Notes: a model not told the origin generated them from the sequence alone. DNA of 64,000 nt from CAKZSB01 sp964646405 (GCA_964646405.1 CAZYDV010000002.1:11381-75380); one strand, 5' to 3'; positions 55,108-63,942 are shown, counted from the first letter of the stretch. A program made the numbers and translations.

Positions 55108-56328
55108 GTGACGATAACGCTGCGCCAGTTTACTGAATATCCACCGCTGACACTGTACGTGCACTTTCCCTGGTGTGTGAAGAAGTGCCCCTACTGTGAT
55201 TTCAACTCACATGCGGTAAAGCAAGAGATTCCGGAACGCGCTTATCTCGACGCACTGATCGCCGATCTCGAGCAACATGCACCAGACATTTGGGGCCGCG
55301 CCGTCGAGGCCATTTTCTTCGGCGGCGGTACGCCCAGCCTCATCAGCAACGAAGGCATGGACTACCTGATGGGCAAAGTTCGCGCGCTGACCCGATTGCA
55401 ACCCGATGCCGAGATCACGCTGGAGGCTAATCCGGGTACGCTGGAGCGCGATCGCTTTGCCGGTTATCGCGAGTCCGGGATCAATCGTCTGTCGATCGGC
55501 GTGCAAAGTTTCGATGATGACTGTCTACGAGCACTCGGCAGGATTCACAATAGCAGCCAGGCAATCGCAGCCTGCGAATCGGTACCGAATGCAGGATTTG
55601 ATAATTTCAACATCGACCTGATGCACGGACTGCCGTCACAGCGCATCGAGCAGGCAGCGGCAGACATTGCCTCTGCCATTGCGCTAAACCCGTCACACAT
55701 CTCTTACTATCAACTGACGATAGAGCCCAACACACTTTTTCACGCTCGGCCACCAGCGCTGCCTGTCGAGGACGACCTCTGGGAAATCCAGGACCACGGG
55801 CACGCTCAGTTGGCTCGGGCGGGCTTTGCCCAGTACGAGGTATCAGCCTTCGCCCGTGGCGATAATCAATGCCAGCACAACATCAACTACTGGCTATTCG
55901 GAGACTATCTTGGCATTGGTGCCGGGGCACACAGCAAACTGACATTTCCAGCCCATAACGCCATTCATCGATTGAGTAAACACCGGCACCCGGATCTCTA
56001 TATGGAAAACGCCACCAGTGATTCAAGGATTCAGTCTCGCACGGTTCTGGGTAGCGATGACAGCCGACTGGAGTTCATGATGAACGCACTGCGACTGTGC
56101 GATGGTTTCGAGTCCGATCTGTTCGCCGCGCGCACCGGTGAACCGCTGCATGTCGTTGACAGCATCCTGAGCCAGGCTGAGGCGCTTGGGCTCATCCATC
56201 GCAGCCATTTGCGAATCGAGCCCAGCGAACACGGACTACGTCATTTAAACGCATTGCTGGAATTGTTCATGGTGGATTCGGACACCACCTCAGAGCAGAA
56301 AGTCACCTTTCAGCCCACGAAACGCTGA
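55108..56328 (+). CDS. hemW: Radical SAM heme chaperone HemW
   Basis: Radical SAM protein that inserts heme into respiratory enzymes; not coproporphyrinogen oxidase despite similarity. Cys23/27/30 in VHFPWCVKKCPYCDFNSH bind the [4Fe-4S] cluster (CxxxCxxC) with no fourth Cys of the HemN kind. The motif FFGGGTPSLI, LEANPGTLERDRFAGYRESGINRLSIGVQSFDD and FNIDLMHGLPSQ are diagnostic, and a C-terminal HemN-type domain follows. Start GTG 55108; 406 residues. Co-transcribed with rdgB. Confidence 0.95.
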   Translation: MTITLRQFTEYPPLTLYVHFPWCVKKCPYCDFNSHAVKQEIPERAYLDALIADLEQHAPDIWGRAVEAIFFGGGTPSLISNEGMDYLMGKVRALTRLQPDAEITLEANPGTLERDRFAGYRESGINRLSIGVQSFDDDCLRALGRIHNSSQAIAACESVPNAGFDNFNIDLMHGLPSQRIEQAAADIASAIALNPSHISYYQLTIEPNTLFHARPPALPVEDDLWEIQDHGHAQLARAGFAQYEVSAFARGDNQCQHNINYWLFGDYLGIGAGAHSKLTFPAHNAIHRLSKHRHPDLYMENATSDSRIQSRTVLGSDDSRLEFMMNALRLCDGFESDLFAARTGEPLHVVDSILSQAEALGLIHRSHLRIEPSEHGLRHLNALLELFMVDSDTTSEQKVTFQPTKR

Positions 56329-56332
56329 CCCG

Positions 56333-56518
56333 ATGGAAGAAACCGATATCAGCTGCCCCTATTGCGGGGAGACACTCGGCGTACTTATTGATTGCTCAAT
56401 ACCCGAGCAGCAGTACATCGAGGATTGCCAGGTGTGTTGCTCACCGATACTCTTTCGCGTCATCATCGACGCGGATGGCAACGTATCCGAGTTGACAACA
56501 ACCCAAGAGAACGAATAG
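56333..56518 (+). CDS. CPXCG-motif Cys-rich small protein
   Basis: A 61-residue zinc-ribbon-like protein. The N-terminal CPYCGE gives the CPXCG motif and the second pair is CQVCC near residues 32-36, then a short beta strand. This family is widespread in proteobacteria with unknown function. It starts four bases after hemW. Confidence 0.82.
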   Translation: MEETDISCPYCGETLGVLIDCSIPEQQYIEDCQVCCSPILFRVIIDADGNVSELTTTQENE

Positions 56519-56551
56519 CCAAGCCGAGCGTTCCGACACCCTTGGAACACA

Positions 56552-56580
56552 TTGTCTGAGTACCGATATTGAGCTATAAT
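56552..56580 (+). promoter_or_regulatory. Strong sigma-70-type promoter of rpmE
   Basis: TTGTCT (56552-56557) and a perfect TATAAT (56575-56580) are separated by exactly 17 bases. The predicted start lies ~30 bases before the rpmE ATG. This is one of the best promoter matches in the window, as expected for a ribosomal protein gene. Confidence 0.7.
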
Positions 56581-56617
56581 GGGCGGCTGCCCGATAGAAA
56601 CGAAAGCTGAAAATGCC

Positions 56618-56821
56618 ATGAAAGCCGAAATTCATCCAAAATACGACGATATCAACGTCAGTTGCAGCTGCGGCAACACCTTCGCCACTCGCTCTACCAT
56701 TGGCAAGGACCTGAACGTCGAAGTCTGCTCTGCCTGCCATCCGTTTTACACCGGCAAGCAGAAGATTCTCGATTCTGCCGGTCAGGTAGACAAGTTCAAG
56801 CGCCGCTACGGCAAGAAGTAA
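56618..56821 (+). CDS. rpmE: 50S ribosomal protein L31 (zinc-binding form)
   Basis: A 67-residue L31 from ATG 56618: MKAEIHPKYDDINVSCSCG at the start, and VEVCSACHPFYTGKQKILDSAGQVDKFKRRYGKK to the end. The two Cys pairs (CSCG region and CSAC) bind zinc, so this is the zinc-plus (type A) form rather than the Cys-lacking zinc-starvation form. An in-frame start upstream would add 13 non-conserved residues. Confidence 0.97.
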   Translation: MKAEIHPKYDDINVSCSCGNTFATRSTIGKDLNVEVCSACHPFYTGKQKILDSAGQVDKFKRRYGKK

Positions 56822-56848
56822 TACCCTCGACCAGCCACGCCCCAGCCC

Positions 56849-57778
56849 ATGCGCCGCGCGATTGCGGCCAGGCAGGATCCGGATGCGATCTACCTGATCG
56901 ACAGCAATATTTACGTATTCGGGGCGTGGCAAAATCGGCCGCCAAATTATGTCGATGGCCAGGCCATCAATGCCGTTCAGGGTTTCCTGGCATTCCTTTT
57001 CAGCCTGTTGGAGCGCCGCCGACCCCGGCTGATCGCGTGCGCGTTCGACCAGCGCAGCGCGCGCAGCATCAGAACGACGCTGCTGCCCGACTACAAGGCC
57101 AACCGTCCTGCACCGCCCACAGATCTGACCTCACAGTTCCCGCTATGCCAGCAGGTGCTTGAGGCACTAGGCATCACCTGGCAATCCAGTCCGCGCATCG
57201 AGGCGGACGATATCATTGGCATGTGGAGTCGACGCGCCGGTGAAGAAGGCCGGACGTGTGTGATCGTTAGTGCCGACAAAGATCTCTGTCAATTCGTCAG
57301 TCGCCGCGATGCAATATGGAACTACTCGCAAGACACCTGGCAGGATTATCGTGCGATCGAGAACCGTTTTGGAGTTCGTCCACACCAGATTGCCGACTGG
57401 CTGGCATTGACCGGTGACAAAGTCGACAACATCCCAGGGGTACCCGGTATTGGCCCTGCAACGGCGGCCCGATTACTGACAAAATGGGGCACGATCGACA
57501 ACCTGATAGCTCACGTGGATCGCGTGCGGGAAATGAAATTTCGCGGTGCTGCCAACGCTTGCGAACGGTTGAAAGCAGCGGAGCGACAAGTTCGCCAAAA
57601 TCAGCAAATCACAGGCTTGATCGAGGACAATTCCGTCAATACCAAGATCTGCGACATGACCATCAGGCCCGACTTCGAGGCGCTGGCGCCTCAACTGGAC
57701 CGATTCGTCAATCCTACCACCCGCAATCAGTGGCTCGCGCTGCTGCACTCGCTTGTCCTGGCGAAAACCACACCGTAG
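56849..57778 (+). CDS. 5'-3' exonuclease family protein (Pol I N-domain/Xni-like)
   Basis: A 309-residue FEN-type nuclease. The fold starts IYLIDSNIYVFGAW; the metal-site acids are in ACAFDQRS, IEADDIIGMW and VIVSADKDLCQFV; a helix-hairpin-helix DNA-binding motif is VDNIPGVPGIGPATAARLLTKWG. It is longer than E. coli Xni (ExoIX, ~250 aa) and matches the free-standing DNA polymerase I-type exonuclease domain. It reads into the start of the RluE-like gene by 26 bases. Confidence 0.88.
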   Translation: MRRAIAARQDPDAIYLIDSNIYVFGAWQNRPPNYVDGQAINAVQGFLAFLFSLLERRRPRLIACAFDQRSARSIRTTLLPDYKANRPAPPTDLTSQFPLCQQVLEALGITWQSSPRIEADDIIGMWSRRAGEEGRTCVIVSADKDLCQFVSRRDAIWNYSQDTWQDYRAIENRFGVRPHQIADWLALTGDKVDNIPGVPGIGPATAARLLTKWGTIDNLIAHVDRVREMKFRGAANACERLKAAERQVRQNQQITGLIEDNSVNTKICDMTIRPDFEALAPQLDRFVNPTTRNQWLALLHSLVLAKTTP

Positions 57779-58352
57779 GGCATGCGATTCGGCGCGCCTG
57801 ATACTGCTGAACAAACCATTCGGCATTGTCAGTCAGTTCACGGGCCCTGCAGACTCACTGGCTTTGCTCGTGCCAGTCAAAGGTGTCTATCCGGCCGGCC
57901 GGCTCGACAAGGACAGCGAAGGCCTGCTGTTGCTGACCGATCAGGGGTGGCTGCAACATCAAATCTCACATCCTGTTAAAAAGACCCGAAAAACCTACTG
58001 GGCACAGGTCGAGGGCATCGCCGATGCGCGGCAGCTTGCGCAACTGACCGCAGGCGTGACCCTCAAGGATGGCCCTGCCCGAGCCCAACACGCATCAATA
58101 ATCCCCGAACCCACGGACCTCTGGCCCAGAGATCCGCCGATTCGCCAGCGCCTCAACCAACCGACCAGTTGGCTGGAGCTGACCATCAGCGAAGGTAGAA
58201 ACCGGCAGGTTAGACGGATGACCGCGGCAGTCGGTCTGCCCACACTCAGGCTGATACGTCATCGCGTTGGACACTGGTCCATCGCGGGGCTGCCGCCGGG
58301 ACAATTCCGCGAACTCAACGTAACCAGGGAATCGCTTTTACCGAATCAATAA
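57753..58352 (+). CDS. 23S rRNA pseudouridine synthase, RluE-like
   Basis: A 199-residue RsuA/RluB/E/F-type synthase. The catalytic motif GRLDKDSEGLLLLT (catalytic Asp in RLD) and ISEGRNRQVRRMTAAVGLPTLRLIRHRVG are diagnostic, and the absence of an S4 domain at the N-terminus fits RluE, which modifies U2457 in E. coli 23S rRNA. The PTDLWPRDPPIRQR loop is RluE-like. The start is uncertain: TTG 57753 gives a short leader before LILLNKPFG and overlaps the exonuclease by 26 bases. Confidence 0.83.
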   Translation: MSWRKPHRRACDSARLILLNKPFGIVSQFTGPADSLALLVPVKGVYPAGRLDKDSEGLLLLTDQGWLQHQISHPVKKTRKTYWAQVEGIADARQLAQLTAGVTLKDGPARAQHASIIPEPTDLWPRDPPIRQRLNQPTSWLELTISEGRNRQVRRMTAAVGLPTLRLIRHRVGHWSIAGLPPGQFRELNVTRESLLPNQ

Positions 58353-58487
58353 ATGTAAATTTCGATCAGTGGTCATTGTGGTTGTCAAGATTGTGATACT
58401 ATCTGGCAAGAAATAGGCGTATCGAGAATGGCACTCCGTTGCTTGATGCGCATGGCGCGGTGAACCGGGTGTGTTAAGCGTTACCCC

Positions 58488-60134
58488 ATGCTGAAACTAA
58501 AGTTACAACTGGCGTCGTTATTCCTGCTCTGCTCTGGGGCCCTGTGGGGCCTGAATGCGCACGCCGAGTTCGCTGAAGCCGAGCGCTTCACCGTGATCAG
58601 CCAGCAACCCTCGTCTGACCCCGGCTACGAACTGCAACTGGATGTTCTGATCGGCGCACGCAGCGAGACACTGTTGCTCAAACCCAGCGCCGTTCTCCGA
58701 TCAAACAAAATCTTCGACCAACACGGCAATCCGGTGGCAACGCCGAATGATACTCGCCACTACGCCGGCGTTATCCAGAACGTACCCGACTCGTGGGCGC
58801 GTCTGTCACTAGGCGAGGATCTGAGCGGCACCGTTTTCGCTGATGGCGATCACTATGATGTCATCCCTGTGACGGACAAGCGCGCGCGACTGCGGCAGAT
58901 AAGCGCCGAACAGATCGAACAGGTGCTGGCGAACCGAGGCGGCGACCGGCTATTGTTTCCGCCGGATTTCGATTCGCCGATTCGCCACATCCAGCAAGCG
59001 CTAACGATCGACACCGATCCCAACCATTTCTTCAATCAATCGGCTGACGCGAGCAAAGTCGTGCATATCGGAATCGTTGTCGACACGCACTACAACGAGT
59101 CACGCGCCGGTCGCGGCCTGAACCTCGCGATCGCGGCGATCAACTCAGTCGACGGCATCTATCGCGAGCAAATGGGCGTTGCCATCAGCCTGGATACCAC
59201 CTTGCTGATGACCGACCCTGACACCGACCCGTTGCGTATGGAAGAGCAGTCCACCGAGGAGATGCTGCTGGAGTTTCGCAATTATCGGCGCAACACCGAC
59301 CTGCTCGGCGCAGAACTCAACCTGGTGCACTTTTTCACCGGCAACCCCGCCAGCGATGCCAACATCGGCCTGGCCTTCATTGGGGCGGCTTGCCGCAGCG
59401 ATGGCTACGACGTCAGTCTTTCTGTGCCGTTCCAGTATCCGGTGCTGCTGGCAGCCCACGAGATCGGGCACAATCTGGGGGCACTGCATGATGATGTCAC
59501 CAGTTGCGCGGTGGACACCAACCAGGTCATGCACTCGCAGATCAGCTCGCAAACCAGCGAGACTTTCAGCCACTGCTCGCTGGACGCCATTGCTGCACAA
59601 CTCACACACGCCACCTGCCTTAGCGAAGCGATCGACCTGCAGGTGTCGGCCACCAGACTGTCGGATACTTCGGCAAGCGTCGAGTCACACAATCTGGATC
59701 TGACCCGGGCAGTTGCCGGCAAGCAAGTCAAAATCGAATTGTCCAACGCCAGCATTGCCTCATTGCCGGCCAGTTGCGAGCTGGCTTCGACCTCGCGCGC
59801 ACTGTGCCCTTCTCTGGCGCTGGCCGCAGGTGAGACAGAGACAATCACCTTTGAATATCAGCTCCTCGGCACGCAGGAGGCAATCCTCTACGCAGAGGTC
59901 GAGCCGATTGGCGCACTGGATCTGCAAACCACCAACAATAGTGTGTCCGTGGTGTTGGCGGAGGACTCCACACCCGACGGCGATCCGAACATGATCGCCA
60001 ATACCGATCCCGCCCAGAATGGCAATTCTTCGGGTGGCAGTGCCGGTGGCGGGGGTGGTTTGACCCCTTCGTGGCTGTTACTCGGCCTGGTGGCCTGCGG
60101 CATTCGGCGGCGTAGCCAACATCGCCTAAACTAA
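58488..60134 (+). CDS. Secreted reprolysin-like zinc metalloprotease with C-terminal sorting tail
   Basis: A 548-residue exported protease. Signal peptide ~1-26 (ending NAHA). A propeptide-like region (~30-185) resembles the reprolysin family pro-domain. The catalytic domain has the extended zinc motif HEIGHNLGALHD (His324, Glu325, His328, His334) and the Met-turn Met348 in QVMHSQ, as in adamalysins. A beta-rich linker (~380-500) and a Gly/Ser-rich run precede a hydrophobic helix and Arg-rich end (SAGGGGGLTPSWLLLGLVACG, then IRRRSQHRLN). This is the three-part layout of the GlyGly-CTERM signal that rhombosortase cuts. No rhombosortase gene is in the window. Confidence 0.88.
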   Translation: MLKLKLQLASLFLLCSGALWGLNAHAEFAEAERFTVISQQPSSDPGYELQLDVLIGARSETLLLKPSAVLRSNKIFDQHGNPVATPNDTRHYAGVIQNVPDSWARLSLGEDLSGTVFADGDHYDVIPVTDKRARLRQISAEQIEQVLANRGGDRLLFPPDFDSPIRHIQQALTIDTDPNHFFNQSADASKVVHIGIVVDTHYNESRAGRGLNLAIAAINSVDGIYREQMGVAISLDTTLLMTDPDTDPLRMEEQSTEEMLLEFRNYRRNTDLLGAELNLVHFFTGNPASDANIGLAFIGAACRSDGYDVSLSVPFQYPVLLAAHEIGHNLGALHDDVTSCAVDTNQVMHSQISSQTSETFSHCSLDAIAAQLTHATCLSEAIDLQVSATRLSDTSASVESHNLDLTRAVAGKQVKIELSNASIASLPASCELASTSRALCPSLALAAGETETITFEYQLLGTQEAILYAEVEPIGALDLQTTNNSVSVVLAEDSTPDGDPNMIANTDPAQNGNSSGGSAGGGGGLTPSWLLLGLVACGIRRRSQHRLN

Positions 60135-61105
60135 CTTCTTCTGTCGACCGACGACTCGGCGATCGATACCAGCGCATCTTTATAGATACCCGGTGACATG
60201 GCGGTCAGCGAATCGACTGCCAGCCGCACTTGCCCGCGGGCGGCCTCAAGGGTCTTGTCAATCGCGCCACTTCGGCGAACGGCATCCAGCACATCGGGCA
60301 TATTGATTTGCGCGCCCTCATCGGCAATGCAGGTTCGGATCAATGCACGGGCTTGTTTATCACCATCCCGCATCGCGAGAATCAGTGGCAGAGTCGGCTT
60401 GCCCTCGGCAAGATCATCGCCAGTGTTCTTGCCAAGTTCCGCGTCATCTGCGGTGTAATCGAGCAGATCGTCTACCAGCTGGAAAGCGGTACCCAGGTGC
60501 GATCCATACGCGGCAATCGCCTGTTCGGCCGGTCGCTCGGCCCGTGCAACGATCGCCCCCAGGCGTGCCGCAGCCTCAAAAAGCATGGCCGTTTTGGCTC
60601 GTATCACTTCCATGTAGGCTTGCTCGGTAATGTCCGGTTCGCGGATGTTCAGCAGCTGCATCACCTCTCCCGCAGCGATGGTGTTGGTGGCGCCGGCCAG
60701 TACTTCCATGACGCGCATCTGACCAACCTCGACCATCATCTCGAATGCCCGAGAGTAGAGGAAATCTCCAACTAACACCGCAGCCTCGTTGCCCCACACC
60801 TGATTGGCCGTGTCGCGACCGCGGCGCATATCGGATGAATCGACGACGTCATCGTGCAGCAGCGTCGCGGTGTGGATGAATTCGATAATCGCCGCGATAT
60901 CGACGTGATGCGAGCCAGAATAACCGTGTGCAAGCGCAGACAGAATCACAAGCTTTGGACGCATTCTTTTACCGCCAGCGGCGAGAATGTAGTTTCCGAC
61001 CTGATTGATCAGTACAACATCCGACTTCACCGCGGCCTGAATGCGTTTGTCCACCAACTCCATTTCACGCAGAGTCAGCGTATCCGGGTCAGAGGCAGAC
61101 ATCAA
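60131..61105 (-). CDS. ispB: Octaprenyl diphosphate synthase (polyprenyl synthetase)
   Basis: Builds the side chain of ubiquinone/menaquinone from FPP/GPP and IPP. The 324 residues have the first Asp-rich motif HDDVVDSSDMRRG (DDxxD), GGKRMRPKL near the start, and the second Asp motif LVDDLLDYTADDAELGKNTGDDL; LVGDFLYSRAFEMM and GEVMQL are also conserved. It diverges from rpmA, as in many gammaproteobacteria. It overlaps the metalloprotease stop by four bases (tail to tail). Confidence 0.94.
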   Translation of the reverse strand: MMSASDPDTLTLREMELVDKRIQAAVKSDVVLINQVGNYILAAGGKRMRPKLVILSALAHGYSGSHHVDIAAIIEFIHTATLLHDDVVDSSDMRRGRDTANQVWGNEAAVLVGDFLYSRAFEMMVEVGQMRVMEVLAGATNTIAAGEVMQLLNIREPDITEQAYMEVIRAKTAMLFEAAARLGAIVARAERPAEQAIAAYGSHLGTAFQLVDDLLDYTADDAELGKNTGDDLAEGKPTLPLILAMRDGDKQARALIRTCIADEGAQINMPDVLDAVRRSGAIDKTLEAARGQVRLAVDSLTAMSPGIYKDALVSIAESSVDRRS

Positions 61106-61422
61106 TCGTTCAGGATGGTTTCAAGGGGCAGCAAACAGTAACACGTGGCGCTGGATTTCGCTCTGGCAGTCGACTCCAGTGGCGCCAAATTGCGGGCGTT
61201 TCGTGTTTCAATAAATTGACTCATAGGTTCCCGCAGTCTATTATTGAGGGCTTGGCTGCGCAATCCATTTCGATGGGCACCGCTTCAATTAGTTCCGGAA
61301 TTCAGCCGGCACGACCAATTCAGTCCACACGGCGCAACAGTTGCTGGTAATTCTGGCAGGCCGATGCGGCAAGTAGAACACAGGCTAACCCTGATGGGTG
61401 GTTAGTCCAACGGGAAAACTCA
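61106..61422. other. Region where rplU would be expected; no gene found
   Basis: In gammaproteobacteria ispB is usually followed, divergently, by rplU-rpmA-obgE. Here the ~180 bases between the promoter below and rpmA contain no frame encoding L21 (no MYAVIxTGGKQY-like start in any of the three frames on the plus strand), only a 25-codon chance frame and a possible CTAACC-GGTTAG hairpin at ~61384-61404. Confidence 0.7.
61216..61244 (+). promoter_or_regulatory. Near-consensus sigma-70 promoter upstream of rpmA
   Basis: TTGACT (61216-61221) and TATTAT (61239-61244) with a 17-base spacer. Transcription would start near 61251, leaving a ~170-base leader before rpmA. Such a promoter is what would drive a ribosomal protein operon. 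Confidence 0.75.
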
Positions 61423-61683
61423 ATGGCACACAAAAAAGCTGGCGGCAGTACCAGGAACGGCCGCGATTCAGAGTCCAAACGCCTGGGCGTAAAAAAATAC
61501 GGCGGCGAGGCAGTTCTCGCAGGCAACATCCTGATCCGCCAACGCGGCACCCGAGTCCATGCCGGTGTAAACGTCGGCGTAGGTAAGGATCACACTCTGT
61601 TCGCCAAAGCGAATGGCGTGGTTAAATTCCACACGGGTGGACCGAAAAACCGAAAATTCGTCAGCGTCGTCGAAAACGCCTGA
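61423..61683 (+). CDS. rpmA: 50S ribosomal protein L27
   Basis: An 86-residue L27. N-terminal MAHKKAGGSTRNGRDSESKRLGVKKYGGEAV is the conserved part that reaches the peptidyl-transferase centre; GTRVHAGVNVGVGKDHTLFAKANGVV follows. No N-terminal extension that would need processing is present (Firmicutes type). A ribosome site GGGAA stands nine bases before the ATG. It is followed by a terminator, so part of the transcript ends before obgE. Confidence 0.97.
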   Translation: MAHKKAGGSTRNGRDSESKRLGVKKYGGEAVLAGNILIRQRGTRVHAGVNVGVGKDHTLFAKANGVVKFHTGGPKNRKFVSVVENA

Positions 61684-61706
61684 GCGCACTCGACTCCGCT
61701 GACCAA

Positions 61707-61729
61707 ACCCCGCTGCTGCGGGGTTTTTT
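61707..61729 (+). terminator. Rho-independent terminator or attenuator between rpmA and obgE
   Basis: A 7-bp stem ACCCCGC/GCGGGGT with a TGCT loop is followed by five to six Ts. It lies ~25 bases after the rpmA stop and ~50 bases before obgE, so it may partly reduce obgE-proB transcription from the rpmA promoter. Confidence 0.8.
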
Positions 61730-61778
61730 ATGTGTGATGAGCCAACGCTCATAGCCCTATTGAACACCGGTTAACTCG

Positions 61779-62834
61779 ATGAAATTCGTAGACGAGGCCA
61801 GAATCAAGGTGATCGCCGGTGACGGCGGCAATGGCTGCCTGAGCTTTCGACGCGAAAAATATATTCCCCGCGGCGGTCCGGACGGTGGCGACGGAGGCAA
61901 CGGTGGCAGCGTCTACCTGTGTGGCGATGGCAACATCAACACGCTGGTCGATTTCAGGCACATTCGTACCTATCAGGCCGAGCGCGGTAAAAACGGCTCT
62001 GGCGCCAACTGCACCGGGCGCAAAGGCAGCGACAAAGTCGTTCAGGTGCCCGTCGGCACCATGGCTTTCGATCGCGAGACAGGCGAACTGATCGCCGACA
62101 TCACCGAGGATGGGCAACGCGCTCTGGTCGCCGCTGGCGGTGTGCACGGCCTGGGCAACACACGCTTCAAGAGCTCTACCAATCGGGCACCGCGAAAGAC
62201 TACCCACGGCACCCCAGGCGAGCGCCGAGAACTTGCGCTGGAGTTGAAACTGTTGGCCGATGTCGGCCTGTTGGGCTACCCGAATGCCGGCAAATCCTCG
62301 TTGATACGCAAGGTTTCCGCCGCACAGCCCAAGGTCGCCGACTACCCGTTCACCACCCTGCATCCGAACCTTGGCGTGATCAGCGTCGAGCGACATCGCA
62401 GCTTTGTCATGGCCGACATACCGGGGCTCATTCAGGGTGCTGCTGAGGGCCAGGGCCTGGGAATCCGGTTTTTGCGCCACCTGGCCCGAACAGGACTGTT
62501 GCTGCACGTCATTGATCTCGTGCCTTTCGATGAACACGACCCGGCCGTGGCAGCTCAGCAGTTGGTGCACGAGCTCGAAAAATACGACACTGCGCTGGCC
62601 AACAAGGAACGCTGGCTGGTATTCAATAAAATGGATTTACTCGATTCGCAGGCGTGGCAGACAAAAGTTCAGGCGACACTCGAAACACTCGATTGGCAGG
62701 GGCCCTGGTACAGCGTATCGAGCATCACCGGAAAGGGACTACCACAACTGTGCGACGACATCATGCTCCGTATCGAAGGCCTGGCAGAGCAGCAGCCCAA
62801 CACCGATGAAGTAACCGACAACGTCGATGGCTAG
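61779..62834 (+). CDS. obgE: GTPase ObgE/CgtA
   Basis: Essential ribosome-associated GTPase. The glycine-rich Obg fold occupies residues 1-~157 (KFVDEARIKVIAGDGGNGCLSFRREKYIPRGGPDGGDGGNGGS), followed by the G domain: G1 GYPNAGKSSL, G2/G3 region YPFTTLHPNLGV and DIPGLIQGA, G4 NKMD, and a SSITGKGL G5 motif. The acidic C-terminal tail (EQQPNTDEVTDNVDG) is short compared with the E. coli extension. Its stop overlaps proB by eight bases. Confidence 0.97.
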   Translation: MKFVDEARIKVIAGDGGNGCLSFRREKYIPRGGPDGGDGGNGGSVYLCGDGNINTLVDFRHIRTYQAERGKNGSGANCTGRKGSDKVVQVPVGTMAFDRETGELIADITEDGQRALVAAGGVHGLGNTRFKSSTNRAPRKTTHGTPGERRELALELKLLADVGLLGYPNAGKSSLIRKVSAAQPKVADYPFTTLHPNLGVISVERHRSFVMADIPGLIQGAAEGQGLGIRFLRHLARTGLLLHVIDLVPFDEHDPAVAAQQLVHELEKYDTALANKERWLVFNKMDLLDSQAWQTKVQATLETLDWQGPWYSVSSITGKGLPQLCDDIMLRIEGLAEQQPNTDEVTDNVDG

Positions 62835-63942
62835 CGATCGACGGCCTGTACGATGGGTCATTAAAATCGGCAGCGCCCTGATCACGTCAGGTGCAGAGGG
62901 CCTGAATCGATCGGCGATACGCCACTGGTGCGAACAAATGGCCGAGCTGGCACGCGCCGGCGATGAGCTGGTTCTGGTGTCATCCGGCTCAATTGCCGAG
63001 GGCATGCACAGGCTGGGCTGGAAAAATCGACCTGCCTCGATCCACGAGCTCCAGGCCGCCGCCGCCGTGGGGCAAATGGGATTAGTACAAACCTATGAGT
63101 CTGCGCTGCAGCAACACGCCATCGGCACAGCCCAAATTCTGCTCACCCACGCCGATCTAAGTAGCCGGCAACGCTACCTCAACGCCCGCAGTACTTTATC
63201 GACACTCCTACGCTTAGGCGTGCTGCCCGTGGTCAACGAGAACGACACCGTCACCACCGATGAAATCAAACTGGGTGACAACGACAATCTCGCCGCGCTG
63301 GTGGCCAACCTGGTGACTGCAGACAAGCTGATCATCCTCACGGACCAGCAGGGGCTGTATGAACGCGATCCACGTCTGCACCCTTCTGCCGCCATGGTCA
63401 CGGACGCACGAGCCGGAGATCCCAGGCTGTTGGAGATGGCCGGTCCAAGCAAAAGTGCGGTCGGCAGCGGTGGCATGGCGACCAAACTGCTGGCCGCCGA
63501 ACGCGCCGCGCGCTCCGGCACCGATACGATCATCGCGCGTGGTCACGAGGAGAATGTCATCCTTCGGCTGCGCGCCGGCGAGGCAATCGGTACACACCTC
63601 AGGGCGGGCACCGCCAAGCTTGATGCGCGCAAACAGTGGCTCGCCAATCAGTTAAAGGTGCGTGGTCAGCTAATATTGGACGATGGCGCACAGCGTCGCC
63701 TGCAGGCAGGCGCGGCAAGCCTGCTACCGGTCGGGGTGAAGGCGGTTGAAGGTCAGTTCTATCGGGGGGAACTGGTTTCCTGCATCAATCAGCAGGGTAA
63801 CGAAATCGCGCGAGGACTGGTCAACTATACAGCCACTGAGGTTCGCCGGCTAATGGGCGTGCACAGCAGTGCGATCGAACAGACTTTAGGCTACGTCGAC
63901 GAGCCGGAAATCATCACCAGGGACAACATGGTGTCCCTGTGA
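62827..63942 (+). CDS. proB: Glutamate 5-kinase
   Basis: First step of proline synthesis: glutamate + ATP to glutamyl phosphate. Kinase domain with WVIKIGSALIT at the start, LVSSGSIAEGMHRLGW, AAAAVGQMGLVQTYE, PVVNENDTVTTDEIKLGDNDNLAALVA and ILTDQQGLYERDPR; SKSAVGSGGMATKLLAAERAARSGTDTIIARG follows. A C-terminal PUA domain (~275-371) is present, as in the long bacterial form. Start overlaps obgE. The gene is complete; proA is not seen in the remaining 58 bases. Confidence 0.96.
   Translation: MASDRRPVRWVIKIGSALITSGAEGLNRSAIRHWCEQMAELARAGDELVLVSSGSIAEGMHRLGWKNRPASIHELQAAAAVGQMGLVQTYESALQQHAIGTAQILLTHADLSSRQRYLNARSTLSTLLRLGVLPVVNENDTVTTDEIKLGDNDNLAALVANLVTADKLIILTDQQGLYERDPRLHPSAAMVTDARAGDPRLLEMAGPSKSAVGSGGMATKLLAAERAARSGTDTIIARGHEENVILRLRAGEAIGTHLRAGTAKLDARKQWLANQLKVRGQLILDDGAQRRLQAGAASLLPVGVKAVEGQFYRGELVSCINQQGNEIARGLVNYTATEVRRLMGVHSSAIEQTLGYVDEPEIITRDNMVSL

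Noticed and set aside
58376..58404. Promoter-like TTGTGG and CTATCT before the metalloprotease gene
   Set aside because: Spacing is 17 but both boxes match poorly; other equally good combinations exist nearby.
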